DNA of 64,000 nucleotides from JAWXTK01 sp044433645. GTDB lineage: Bacteria; Bacteroidota; Bacteroidia; Bacteroidales; Rikenellaceae. Within the stretch, counting starts at the first letter, position 1. Each line of letters opens with the position of its first letter. The notes under the pieces are model-generated. The model was given only the letters and a program-made list of their open reading frames with translations, was not told the origin of the DNA and searched no databases. Location: the NCBI GenBank assembly GCA_044433645.1, contig JAWXTK010000003.1:1-64000 (forward strand), given 5' to 3'. This document shows, piece by piece, positions 1-8,013 of this stretch. A program made the translations under genes and the position numbers.

Positions 1-113
1 GGATTGAAAACAAGCTAAATAATCGTCCTCGTAAAAGACTCGGATACCTCACACCAAATGAAAAATTTAAACAAATTATTAATATGAATTCAGTTGCATT
101 TGCAGGTTGAATT
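1..113 (+). mobile_element. IS30-family transposase, C-terminal end (partial)
   Basis: The frame starting at base 3 is open from the window edge to a TGA at 108-110. It reads as the end of an IS30-type DDE transposase: the phrase LNNRPRKRLGYLTPNE is the conserved C-terminal signature, and the protein ends SVAFAG. The rest lies outside the window. In this family the 3' end of the gene overlaps the right terminal inverted repeat, so the element should end just after the stop codon, only about 20 bases before the first sulfatase. A diverged inverted copy of bases 92-113 lies at 4322-4344, beyond the sulfatases. Identity as IS30 is from motif recall. Confidence 0.85.
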
Positions 114-133
114 CAGCCCACAAAAAATAGAAG

Positions 134-1498
134 ATGATGAGAAATTCTTTACCAATGTTAGCATCCGTGGTTGGATGTGTGGCTTGCCTAACACAAGCAC
201 AAGCTAAAAAAGAGCAGCCTAATATTATTATGATTATGGTTGATGATATGGGTTATGGTGATTTTGGATGTTTTGGAAATAAACTAAACAAAACTCCTAA
301 CATTGACGCCTTGGCCGAAAATGGTGCAAAATTAACAGATTTCCACTCAAATGGAGCTGTTTCGAGTCCTACCAGAGCAGCTCTTATGACAGGTCGTTAC
401 CAACAGTTTTATGGCGTAGAGGCTGTGATTAAAGCAGCTGGTGATAGGGATAAAGGTCTAGATCCCGCGGCTGTTACTCTTGGTAAATTATTGCAGGCAA
501 ATAACTATGAAACAGCTATTTATGGTAAGTGGCACTTGGGTTATACCTTGGCTCACAACCCTATAAATTATGGTTTCGATGAGTTTAAAGGATATATCGC
601 GGGCAATGTAGATTATTTCTCGCATATAGACCTAGCTGGAAACTTTGACTGGTGGTTTAACGATAAATTAAAACGTGGCGAACAAGGCTACACAACTTAT
701 CTGTTGACTGACTATGCCGAGGAGTTTTTATCGCGCAAACATAAAAAACCTTTTATGTTGTATTTGCCTTATGAGTCTTGTCACACGCCTTTGCAAAGTC
801 CTAGTGATGTGGCATATAGAATAGAAAATAAACAAGGAGGAAACCCTCCAGCAAAACGCCCTGACAAAGAAGTTTACAGAGAAATGACTGAGGCTTTGGA
901 TGATTGCATAGGTCGTATTATGACTAAACTCAAAGAGAAAAAGTTGGATAAAAACACCATGGTTATCTTCTTCTCAGACAATGGAGGCTCTAAAGGTTCT
1001 ACTTGCTACCCACTTTCGGGCAAAAAAGGTTCTATGTTAGAGGGTGGTCACCGTGTGTCTTGTGTGGCTTACTGGCCTGGTAAAATCAAGCCTGGAACTG
1101 TTATAGATGAGACCATTTTGACTATGGATATACTGCCAACTTTCTGTGAAATGACAGGTACTAAAGCCGAGGGTACTTTCGACGGTGTGAGCTTTTTGCC
1201 TACACTTTTAGAGGGCAAACCTATGCCAGAGCGTACTGTTTTCTGGAGAATGAATAATGGTGGAGCAGCGCGTCGTGGTGATTGGAAAATCATAGTAAAC
1301 TGCGCAAATCGTTCAACTAAATTATACAATTTAAAAGACGATTTGGGCGAGAAAAAAGATCTTGCGCAAGTGCATCCTGAGATAGCTAAAGGCCTGTTAG
1401 ATGAGTTTTCAGCGTGGGAAAAATCACATGCTCATATTGCGACTGTATCAGATGTGGCTAAGAAAAAAACAGCTAAAAAGAAAAATACAGCAAAATAA
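134..1498 (+). CDS. Secreted S1-family sulfatase, Ser-type (copy 1)
   Basis: A 454-residue sulfatase with an N-terminal signal peptide (hydrophobic core, cleavage probably after QAQA). The metal-binding Asp pair is in MVDDMGYGD (about 37-38). The active-site signature SSPTR begins at Ser77 and is followed by TGR, so the catalytic formylglycine would come from serine. That maturation needs a radical-SAM anSME enzyme, which is not in this window. The C-terminal tail is Lys-rich. Probable role is removing sulfate from host or algal glycans in the periplasm; the substrate cannot be told. It is first of three tandem paralogues, 20 bases from the next, and begins just downstream of an IS30 end. ATG codons at 134 and 137 are both possible starts. 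Confidence 0.93.
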   Translation: MMRNSLPMLASVVGCVACLTQAQAKKEQPNIIMIMVDDMGYGDFGCFGNKLNKTPNIDALAENGAKLTDFHSNGAVSSPTRAALMTGRYQQFYGVEAVIKAAGDRDKGLDPAAVTLGKLLQANNYETAIYGKWHLGYTLAHNPINYGFDEFKGYIAGNVDYFSHIDLAGNFDWWFNDKLKRGEQGYTTYLLTDYAEEFLSRKHKKPFMLYLPYESCHTPLQSPSDVAYRIENKQGGNPPAKRPDKEVYREMTEALDDCIGRIMTKLKEKKLDKNTMVIFFSDNGGSKGSTCYPLSGKKGSMLEGGHRVSCVAYWPGKIKPGTVIDETILTMDILPTFCEMTGTKAEGTFDGVSFLPTLLEGKPMPERTVFWRMNNGGAARRGDWKIIVNCANRSTKLYNLKDDLGEKKDLAQVHPEIAKGLLDEFSAWEKSHAHIATVSDVAKKKTAKKKNTAK

Positions 1499-1518
1499 TA
1501 TTTATAATTAAAAAAAAC

Positions 1519-2919
1519 ATGAACAGCTCACAAATTTTACCTTTACTAGGGCTTGGCTTAGTGTCAGTATTTGCTGCTGAGGCTAAAAAAGTTCAGCCTA
1601 ACGTAGTAGTTATTATGGTTGACGATATGGGCTATGGCGACTTTGGTTGCTATGGCAATAAATATCACAAAACTCCTAATGTGGATAACCTAGCTGAAAA
1701 AGGTGCGAGATTTACAGATTTTCACTCTAATGGAGCTGTTTCGAGCCCTACGCGTGCTTCGTTTATCACGGGTCGTTACCAACAATTTGTAGGTATAGAC
1801 GATGTTGTTTCGGCTGCTTCTCACCGTCATGTTGGACTTGATACTTCTCACACTTCTATCGCTAAATTGCATAAAGCAAATGGTTATAGCACAGCAATTT
1901 ATGGTAAGTGGCACTTGGGTTATGAGGAAAAATATAATCCTATTAATCATGGCTTTGATGAGTTCGTAGGTTTTGTTTCGGGTAATGTAGATTACTTCTC
2001 TCACATAGATATGGCCAACTATAAAGACTGGTGGAAAAACGATAAGAAATTTGAAGAGGAAGGTTACACTACTGATATCATCGCAAGATACGCAGTTGAG
2101 TATATCAACGAGCACAAAGATAATCCTTTCTTCTTGTATTTGCCTTTTGAGGCTACTCATAGCCCTTATCAAGCACCTGAGGACGGGCCAGTGAGGGGTA
2201 CAAATGCTAAGCCTGCAACTAATAAAAGACCACCTAGAGAAACTTATAAATTAATGGTTGAGTCTATGGACGGTGCCGTTGGTCAAATTATGGAGGCTAT
2301 CAAAGCTAATAAATTAGATAACAATACTTTAGTCCTGTTCTTTTCGGATAATGGTGGTGCAAAATATTCTACAAATGCGCCTTTGAGCGGTAAGAAAAGT
2401 AACGTGTTAGAGGGTGGTCACCGTGTGTCTTGCGTGGCTTATTACCCACCTACTATTAAAGCTGGAACAGTTATCAATGAGACTGCAATGTCTATGGACT
2501 TGTTGTCTACAATTTGCGATTTTACTAAAACTAGCACCAAAGGTGTTGTTTCTGACGGCGTGAGCCTATGGCCATTGTTAACTAAAGGTACTCCACTTAA
2601 AGATAGAACTTTGTTCTGGAAAACATTTACAGACATCGCTGTTCGTAAAGGCGACTGGAAACTTTCTATCAATTACAGAGAGTATAAAACTAAAAAAATG
2701 TTACCTCGCGAGGGTATCACAGGTCAATTAGTGAATCTTAAAGACGACTTAAAAGAAAAAGTAAATCTTTGGGATCAAAAACCTGAACTAGTTAAAGAAT
2801 TGCTTGAAGAAATTGTTGCTTGGGAAAAAAGCTATGCTCACGTAGAGCAATTATCAGCAATGGACGTTCCAGATCCAATTGCAGCGAGTAAAAGAAACAG
2901 AAAATCAAATAACAAATAA
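1519..2919 (+). CDS. Secreted S1-family sulfatase, Ser-type (copy 2)
   Basis: A 466-residue paralogue of the flanking sulfatases. It has a signal peptide ending near AAEA, the Asp pair in MVDDMGYGD, the active-site signature SSPTR at Ser75, a conserved YGKWHLGY segment that holds catalytic Lys/His residues, and SDNGGA with the C-terminal metal ligands. It lacks the insertion that copy 3 has around residues 245-255. The start is an ATG after an A-rich leader, typical of this phylum, where strong Shine-Dalgarno sequences are uncommon. Its stop is one base before the start of copy 3, so the genes are almost surely co-transcribed. Substrate unknown. Confidence 0.93.
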   Translation: MNSSQILPLLGLGLVSVFAAEAKKVQPNVVVIMVDDMGYGDFGCYGNKYHKTPNVDNLAEKGARFTDFHSNGAVSSPTRASFITGRYQQFVGIDDVVSAASHRHVGLDTSHTSIAKLHKANGYSTAIYGKWHLGYEEKYNPINHGFDEFVGFVSGNVDYFSHIDMANYKDWWKNDKKFEEEGYTTDIIARYAVEYINEHKDNPFFLYLPFEATHSPYQAPEDGPVRGTNAKPATNKRPPRETYKLMVESMDGAVGQIMEAIKANKLDNNTLVLFFSDNGGAKYSTNAPLSGKKSNVLEGGHRVSCVAYYPPTIKAGTVINETAMSMDLLSTICDFTKTSTKGVVSDGVSLWPLLTKGTPLKDRTLFWKTFTDIAVRKGDWKLSINYREYKTKKMLPREGITGQLVNLKDDLKEKVNLWDQKPELVKELLEEIVAWEKSYAHVEQLSAMDVPDPIAASKRNRKSNNK

Positions 2920-2920
2920 T

Positions 2921-4312
2921 ATGAAAACTACTAGTGTATTACCAATATTAGGTTTAGGTTTAGTCTCAGCGTTTACCTCTGAGGCTAAAAAAGCTCAACC
3001 CAACGTGATTGTTATAATGTCTGATGATATGGGTTATGGTGATTTTGGTTGCTATGGCAATACTTATCACAAAACTCCAAATATTGACTTGTTGGCGCAA
3101 AAAGGTGCTAAATTCACTGATTTTCACTCAAATGGAGCACTTTCTAGTCCTACTCGTGCTGCGTTTATGACAGGTAGATACCAGCAACGCTCTGGTATAG
3201 AGGGGGTTGTCTCGGCCGAAGGTCACAGAGATGTGGGTCTTGACACTTCTAATCAAACCATAGCTAAGTTGCTTAAGGCAAATGGTTATAACACAGCTAT
3301 GTATGGTAAATGGCACTTGGGTTATGATGTGAAATATAATCCTATTAATCACGGTTTTGATGAGTTTGTAGGTTATGTCTCGGGTAATGTTGATTATTTC
3401 TCTCACATAGACCAAGCTAACCAAAAAGATTGGTGGGTGCAAGATAAATTACACGAGGAGGAAGGTTATACAACTGAGCTAATTGCCAAGTATGCAGTGA
3501 ATTACATTAATCGTAAGCACGACAAACCTTTCTTTTTGTATCTTCCTTTTGAGGCTACTCACGGTCCTTACCAAGCTCCAGATGATACGGCAGTAAGGGG
3601 TGTTTCAGCTGCTGAACGTAAAGCAAATGATGCTAAAAAAGTTAAACGCTCTGGCAAAGAAACCTATAAATTAATGGTGGAATCGCTTGATGATGCCGTA
3701 GGAAATATCATGCAGGCACTTAAAGATAAAGGCCTTGAAGATAATACTGTTGTGTTCTTTTTCTCGGATAATGGAGGTGCTAACCTTTCTACTAATAAGC
3801 CACTTACGGGTCGTAAAGGTAGTGTGTTAGAGGGTGGTCATCGTGTCTCGTCAGTGGTTTATTCACCTAAAATGGTTAAGGCTGGCGCTGTGCTTGAGCA
3901 AACTGCTATGACTATGGACTTATTGCCAACGATTTGTGATATTACTTCAGTGAAAACTAAGAAAGTTGAAACAGACGGTGTGAGTCTATGGCCTATGTTA
4001 ACTAAGGGTGCTAAGATAGGCGAGCGTACTTTGTTCTGGCGTACTTACACAGAAATCGCAGTCCGTCGTGGAGATTGGAAACTTTCTTATACTATCAGAG
4101 GAGTTAACTCAACAGAGCTATTAGATGTGAGCAATGTTAAAGGCAAGTTAGTCAACTTAAAAGATGATTTAGCAGAAAAAACTAACCTATGGGATCAAAA
4201 TCCTGAAATAGTTAAAGAACTTTTGCAGGAGATTAAAGAGTGGGAAGCTAGCTTTAAAGATGTTGCCCAAAAATCTGCTGTGCCTATTTCAATAATCAAG
4301 AAACAAAAATAA
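2921..4312 (+). CDS. Secreted S1-family sulfatase, Ser-type (copy 3)
   Basis: A 463-residue sulfatase starting at ATG 2921. The reading frame is open further upstream, but that part overlaps copy 2 and lacks a signal sequence, whereas from 2921 it begins MKTTSVLPILGLGLVSAF, a proper secretion signal. The formylglycine signature is SSPTR at Ser75, again the Ser type. SDDMGYGD, YGKWHLGY and SDNGGA motifs are intact. It is closest to copy 2, with shared phrases such as FDEFVGYVSGNVDYFSHID. The triplet is likely a local tandem amplification followed by divergence, giving related specificities. It is last in the operon, followed within about 10 bases by the IS30-like remnant. Confidence 0.92.
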   Translation: MKTTSVLPILGLGLVSAFTSEAKKAQPNVIVIMSDDMGYGDFGCYGNTYHKTPNIDLLAQKGAKFTDFHSNGALSSPTRAAFMTGRYQQRSGIEGVVSAEGHRDVGLDTSNQTIAKLLKANGYNTAMYGKWHLGYDVKYNPINHGFDEFVGYVSGNVDYFSHIDQANQKDWWVQDKLHEEEGYTTELIAKYAVNYINRKHDKPFFLYLPFEATHGPYQAPDDTAVRGVSAAERKANDAKKVKRSGKETYKLMVESLDDAVGNIMQALKDKGLEDNTVVFFFSDNGGANLSTNKPLTGRKGSVLEGGHRVSSVVYSPKMVKAGAVLEQTAMTMDLLPTICDITSVKTKKVETDGVSLWPMLTKGAKIGERTLFWRTYTEIAVRRGDWKLSYTIRGVNSTELLDVSNVKGKLVNLKDDLAEKTNLWDQNPEIVKELLQEIKEWEASFKDVAQKSAVPISIIKKQK

Positions 4313-4321
4313 AGTTATCCT

Positions 4322-4344
4322 AAATTCAACTTGTAAATGCAACT
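4322..4344 (-). repeat. Inverted remnant of the IS30 3' end
   Basis: Read on the minus strand, this segment matches bases 92-113 (end of the IS30 transposase plus terminal repeat) at 20 of 22 positions, differing by two G/A changes. In translation it gives SVAF, two more residues and a stop, like the transposase terminus SVAFAG. Upstream similarity on that strand fades quickly. The sulfatase triplet therefore sits between two inverted IS30-like ends. Confidence 0.65.
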
Positions 4345-4439
4345 GAGGAGTTGGAAAGGTTGCAGGGAATGAGATAAAATATTTTTTCAGAGAGCAAAGA
4401 GAGGTAAAACTCTCCTTCGCTCTGCTGAATGGAATAAAA

Positions 4440-4988
4440 ATGTTATCTTACGCCCTCTTTCCTCCCGCAGAATCAGAAGCAAGATCTATATTTGCTCTAC
4501 TCATGGCAGTAAGCGCAAATACTCCCGCTGGGCTTTCAAACGCAATATCACAATTAAATATTGAGATTTCAAGTGTAGAATATGCTAAAAACAAAATCAC
4601 TAAATGGAACAAAATAATTGTGTCTTATGTGATACCAACCCTAGACAAAGATTTAGATTACGGCATTTCTGCAGGCTATCTTACTGCATTTAAAATTACT
4701 CCTATCGACTTTTTTATCGAACTTGGGGGCGTGATGACCTACTCAACTTATGCAGAAAAATATACTCAAGATGGAGAATCAAAATGGAATGAAGATACTC
4801 AAAGTTATGATGACCCTGAGCTGCTAGATTGCGTTAATAGAGAGAGTTATTTTGATATTAAAGTTCCTGTGAATCTTGCTTATCGCATTAACTTTGCTGA
4901 TAACTTTAGCATAGTGCCTTATGTTGGTGTTAATGTGAAATGTAGTTTAGTTTCTACATACAAAGTTAAGGTAGGCGACCTTTTCTAG
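4440..4988 (+). pseudogene. Outer-membrane beta-barrel protein fragment
   Basis: This open frame encodes 182 residues. From about residue 60 it resembles the small porin-like barrels common in Bacteroidales: amphipathic strands such as DYGISAGYLTAFKIT, FFIELGGVMTYSTY and IKVPVNLAYRINF, then FSIVPYVGVNVK. The first about 50 residues are not a signal peptide and do not look like barrel sequence, and the protein stops soon after the PYVGVN strand, where homologues usually carry several more strands. I read it as a rearranged, truncated gene next to the IS30 remnant. A minus-strand frame across its 5' part also looks protein-like, which adds to the impression of a junction. Confidence 0.5.
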
Positions 4989-5014
4989 TGTAAAAGCTTA
5001 ATTTTATTTTTTAA

Positions 5015-5050
5015 AAGATTCAGGGTTTTAGGGCTCTGAATCTTTTTTTT
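5015..5050 (+). terminator. Intrinsic terminator after the barrel fragment
   Basis: A perfect 9-bp stem (AAGATTCAG with CTGAATCTT) is followed by eight T. The upstream flank is also T-rich. Confidence 0.8.
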
Positions 5051-5092
5051 GCCGCCTTGAGGTTTGCGTCACTAAAAACTAAAAAAAAATAG

Positions 5093-5100
5093 TATCTTTG
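5093..5100 (+). promoter_or_regulatory. Promoter -7 box for ettA (TATCTTTG)
   Basis: TATCTTTG matches the Bacteroidota TAnnTTTG consensus 20 bases before the ettA start codon. A TTTG at 5073-5076 is a little closer than the usual 19-base spacing. Confidence 0.65.
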
Positions 5101-5120
5101 TAAATAAAAACAAATAAAAA

Positions 5121-6794
5121 ATGGCAGACGAAAAAATAATTTTCTCAATGGTCGGTATAAGCAAGGTGTTTACCAACCAGAAAAAAGTACTTAATAATAT
5201 TTACCTATCTTTCTTTTATGGTGCTAAAATCGGTATTATAGGTCTAAATGGTTCGGGTAAATCTACACTGATGAAAATAATCGCGGGGCTAGAGAAATCT
5301 TACCAAGGCGAGGTGGTTTTCTCGCCTGGATACAGCGTGGGTTACCTAGAACAAGAACCTCAGTTGGATGATACTAAAACCGTGCGCGAGATAGTGGAAG
5401 AGGGGTGCGCCGACGTGGTAGCTCTACTAAAAGAATACGAAGAGGTGAACCTTAAATTTATGGAAGAGATGAGCGGCGAACAGATGACTGCGCTTATCGA
5501 ACGACAAGGTGAACTTACAGAGATGATAGAGCATAAAAACGGCTGGGAGCTAGACTCTAAACTAGAGCGTGCAATGGATGCACTGCGCTGCCCCGAGGCT
5601 GATAGCTCGGTTAAGCATCTTTCCGGTGGTGAGCGTCGTAGGGTGGCTTTGTGTCGTTTATTGTTGCAAGAGCCTGATATTCTGCTGCTTGATGAGCCTA
5701 CCAACCACCTTGATGCCGAGAGTATAGATTGGCTAGAACAGCATCTTCAACAGTATAAAGGTACGGTCATAGCTGTAACCCATGATAGATATTTCTTGGA
5801 TAATGTTGCAGGTTGGATCTTGGAACTTGACCGTGGCGAGGGTATTCCTTGGAAAGGTAATTACTCATCATGGCTAGACCAAAAATCTAAACGCCTAGAG
5901 CAAGAAGAAAAGCAAGAAAGCAAACGCCGTAAAACTCTAGAGCGAGAGTTGGAATGGGTGAAAATGAACCCTAAAGCTCGTCAGGCTAAGAGCAAGGCTA
6001 GGCTAGGGGCTTATGATAGAATGTTAAATGAAGACACCAAGGCTAAAGAAGAAAAACTTGAGATTTTCATACCTAATGGTCCTCGTCTGGGTGATGTCGT
6101 CATAGAGGCTAGAGGTGTGAGCAAGGGCTATGGAGATAGAATACTGTATGAAAACCTTAATTTCTCGTTGCCACCAGCTGGTATCGTGGGTGTGATAGGT
6201 GCTAATGGTACGGGTAAGACTACTCTGTTTAGAATGATTATGGGATTGGAGACTCCTGATGCAGGTGATTTTAAAGTGGGTGAGACCGTTAAAGTGTCTT
6301 ATGTTGACCAACAACACTCCTCTATTGATGCTGATAAGTCAGTATATGAGGTGATTTCTCAAAATAGCGACCTTATTCAACTTGGTAATCGCTCGGTAAA
6401 TGCTAGGGCTTATGTGTCTAGATTTAACTTTGCAGGTAGCGATCAAGAGAAAAAATGTGGCATATTATCAGGTGGTGAGCGCAATAGGTTGCACTTGGCC
6501 TTGGCACTTAAAGAGCAGGGCAATGTGCTATTGCTTGATGAGCCTACCAATGATATAGATATCAACACTTTGCGTGCCTTAGAAGAAGGTCTTGATAACT
6601 TTGCAGGTTGCGCTGTGGTGATTTCCCATGATAGGTGGTTCTTAGACCGTATTGCTACTCATATCCTATCGTTTGAGGGAGACTCTACGGTGGTTTATTA
6701 CGAGGGTAGTTATAGTGATTTTGAGGAGCATAAAAAACGCATGGGTGGCGATGTGACACCTCACAGAGTTAAATACAAAAAACTAGTTGAGTAA
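5121..6794 (+). CDS. ettA: ABC-F ATPase, energy-dependent translational throttle EttA
   Basis: A 557-residue cytoplasmic protein with two ABC domains and no membrane segments. Domain 1 has Walker A GLNGSGKST (about 41-49), signature LSGGERRR and Walker B LLLDEPTNHLD. Domain 2 has GANGTGKTT, LSGGERNR and LLLDEPTNDID. An acidic arm insertion after the first Walker A and a basic interdomain linker (KQESKRRKTLERELEW) fit the EttA class, which binds the ribosomal E site and gates the first elongation step according to nucleotide state. Length matches E. coli EttA (555). It has its own promoter, and the downstream secreted protein starts 26 bases later. Confidence 0.92.
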   Translation: MADEKIIFSMVGISKVFTNQKKVLNNIYLSFFYGAKIGIIGLNGSGKSTLMKIIAGLEKSYQGEVVFSPGYSVGYLEQEPQLDDTKTVREIVEEGCADVVALLKEYEEVNLKFMEEMSGEQMTALIERQGELTEMIEHKNGWELDSKLERAMDALRCPEADSSVKHLSGGERRRVALCRLLLQEPDILLLDEPTNHLDAESIDWLEQHLQQYKGTVIAVTHDRYFLDNVAGWILELDRGEGIPWKGNYSSWLDQKSKRLEQEEKQESKRRKTLERELEWVKMNPKARQAKSKARLGAYDRMLNEDTKAKEEKLEIFIPNGPRLGDVVIEARGVSKGYGDRILYENLNFSLPPAGIVGVIGANGTGKTTLFRMIMGLETPDAGDFKVGETVKVSYVDQQHSSIDADKSVYEVISQNSDLIQLGNRSVNARAYVSRFNFAGSDQEKKCGILSGGERNRLHLALALKEQGNVLLLDEPTNDIDINTLRALEEGLDNFAGCAVVISHDRWFLDRIATHILSFEGDSTVVYYEGSYSDFEEHKKRMGGDVTPHRVKYKKLVE

Positions 6795-6819
6795 CAATAA
6801 AAAATTAAAACTAATTGTT

Positions 6820-7941
6820 ATGAGAAAGTCAGCAAAAGTAGTGTTAATGCTGTTTATTGCTATGTTTTCGTTGAGCAATATTCAAGCGCAGATTACCGTG
6901 GTGGCTACTAAAGGTATGCATGGTTATAATAATAGTCATTATAGTTATACATCTCATTTCCCTAAGGATGTTATCAAAAATCGTTGGGATAATGGCGATA
7001 GAATCACAAATATCGGCTATGGTGACGGCAAGTGGATGGTTATGTTCTCTCATGGCACGGGTATTACCACCCAACAATATAACGCCCAGGGCGATTTCCC
7101 TAAAGAGTGGATTAAACAAAAATGGGGGGAAAATCTCAGAGTAACTGACCTAACTTATGGCAGAAACGGTTGGCTAGTTGTGATGAGTAGAGAGAATAAA
7201 AGCTCGGTTCAGTCTTATAACTACACTGATTATTTTCCTTATGATTGGATTTTGGGGCAGTATGATAAGGGCGAATTTATTACATCTATCAGCTATGGTG
7301 GTGGATATTGGTGTGTTATAACTACTTCAAATACTGATATTTATGACCAGACTTGGGAGTATTACGACAATACACGTTATTTGTCTAGCTCCTTGGTGCA
7401 AACCATGATGGATGAGGGCTATATTATAACAGATCTAGCTCTTCACTATGGCGAGCACCTGGTTGTATATTCTAAAGGTGTTAATAGCATGGGGCAAACT
7501 TGGGACTATGTAGATTCATCTTTTATGGGCGCAGAGTCGTGGATACAAAGCCGTTGGAGAGAGGGCGCTGTGATAAATGTTGTAGAAGGGTCTGCTAATG
7601 CTTATAGTAGTAAAAATACTGTCGTAATTTCACACTCTAGACCTAAAGCTAGACCTAAAAATTATATTAGAAAACCTAACCCTAAATCGCCTAAGCCAGC
7701 GAGCAAACCTCAAACAGTGGTTAAGCCTTTGCCAAATGCAAATCCTACAACCCCAGCTAAGCCTGCTACGCAAGTGAACTCAAAACCTGAGCCTCAAAAA
7801 CCAACTACGACGGCTAAACCAACAACAACTACAACAGCAAAACCTGCAACGCAAACTAAAAAAGAAGAGACAAAAAAACCAACTGTGAAACCTTTGCCTC
7901 AGCCTACTACAACTAAGGATACGGACGAGGATAAAAGATAG
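6820..7941 (+). CDS. Secreted beta-repeat protein, DUF7477-like, with Pro/Thr/Lys-rich tail
   Basis: I start this at ATG 6820, which gives a clear signal peptide (MRKSAKVVLMLFIAMFSLSN, then IQAQ); an in-frame upstream start at 6787 overlaps ettA and adds only polar residues. The mature part holds about four to five repeats of roughly 45-50 residues with a shared pattern: hydrophobic-Thr-Asp/Ser, YG.G.W.V, then a Tyr-rich segment and a W-I pair (FPKEWIKQKW, FPYDWILGQY, AESWIQSRW). This pattern resembles DUF7477, known mainly from plant casein-kinase-like proteins and some bacteria. After about residue 270 it becomes a disordered tail of Lys, Pro and Thr. Function unknown; probably periplasmic or surface exposed. 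The domain assignment is from memory. Confidence 0.7.
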   Translation: MRKSAKVVLMLFIAMFSLSNIQAQITVVATKGMHGYNNSHYSYTSHFPKDVIKNRWDNGDRITNIGYGDGKWMVMFSHGTGITTQQYNAQGDFPKEWIKQKWGENLRVTDLTYGRNGWLVVMSRENKSSVQSYNYTDYFPYDWILGQYDKGEFITSISYGGGYWCVITTSNTDIYDQTWEYYDNTRYLSSSLVQTMMDEGYIITDLALHYGEHLVVYSKGVNSMGQTWDYVDSSFMGAESWIQSRWREGAVINVVEGSANAYSSKNTVVISHSRPKARPKNYIRKPNPKSPKPASKPQTVVKPLPNANPTTPAKPATQVNSKPEPQKPTTTAKPTTTTTAKPATQTKKEETKKPTVKPLPQPTTTKDTDEDKR

Positions 7942-7974
7942 AGCAAAAAAAGTTTCTTTTTAGCATATAAATAT

Positions 7975-7982
7975 TAACTTTG
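7975..7982 (+). promoter_or_regulatory. Promoter -7 box for hisS (TAACTTTG)
   Basis: TAACTTTG matches the TAnnTTTG consensus 31 bases before the hisS start. Confidence 0.7.
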
Positions 7983-8013
7983 CAGTCTTATTGAAAAAAT
8001 ATTTTAAAAAATT

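Noticed and set aside
4390..4427. Imperfect inverted repeat (CAGAG...CTCTG) upstream of the barrel fragment
   Set aside because: Only two 5-bp stems with an internal loop and no T-run; weak.
4446..4610. Minus-strand frame reading like a protein end (…FESPAGVFALTAMSRAN…)
   Set aside because: Only about 55 codons between stops and no start context; kept only as a hint of a junction.
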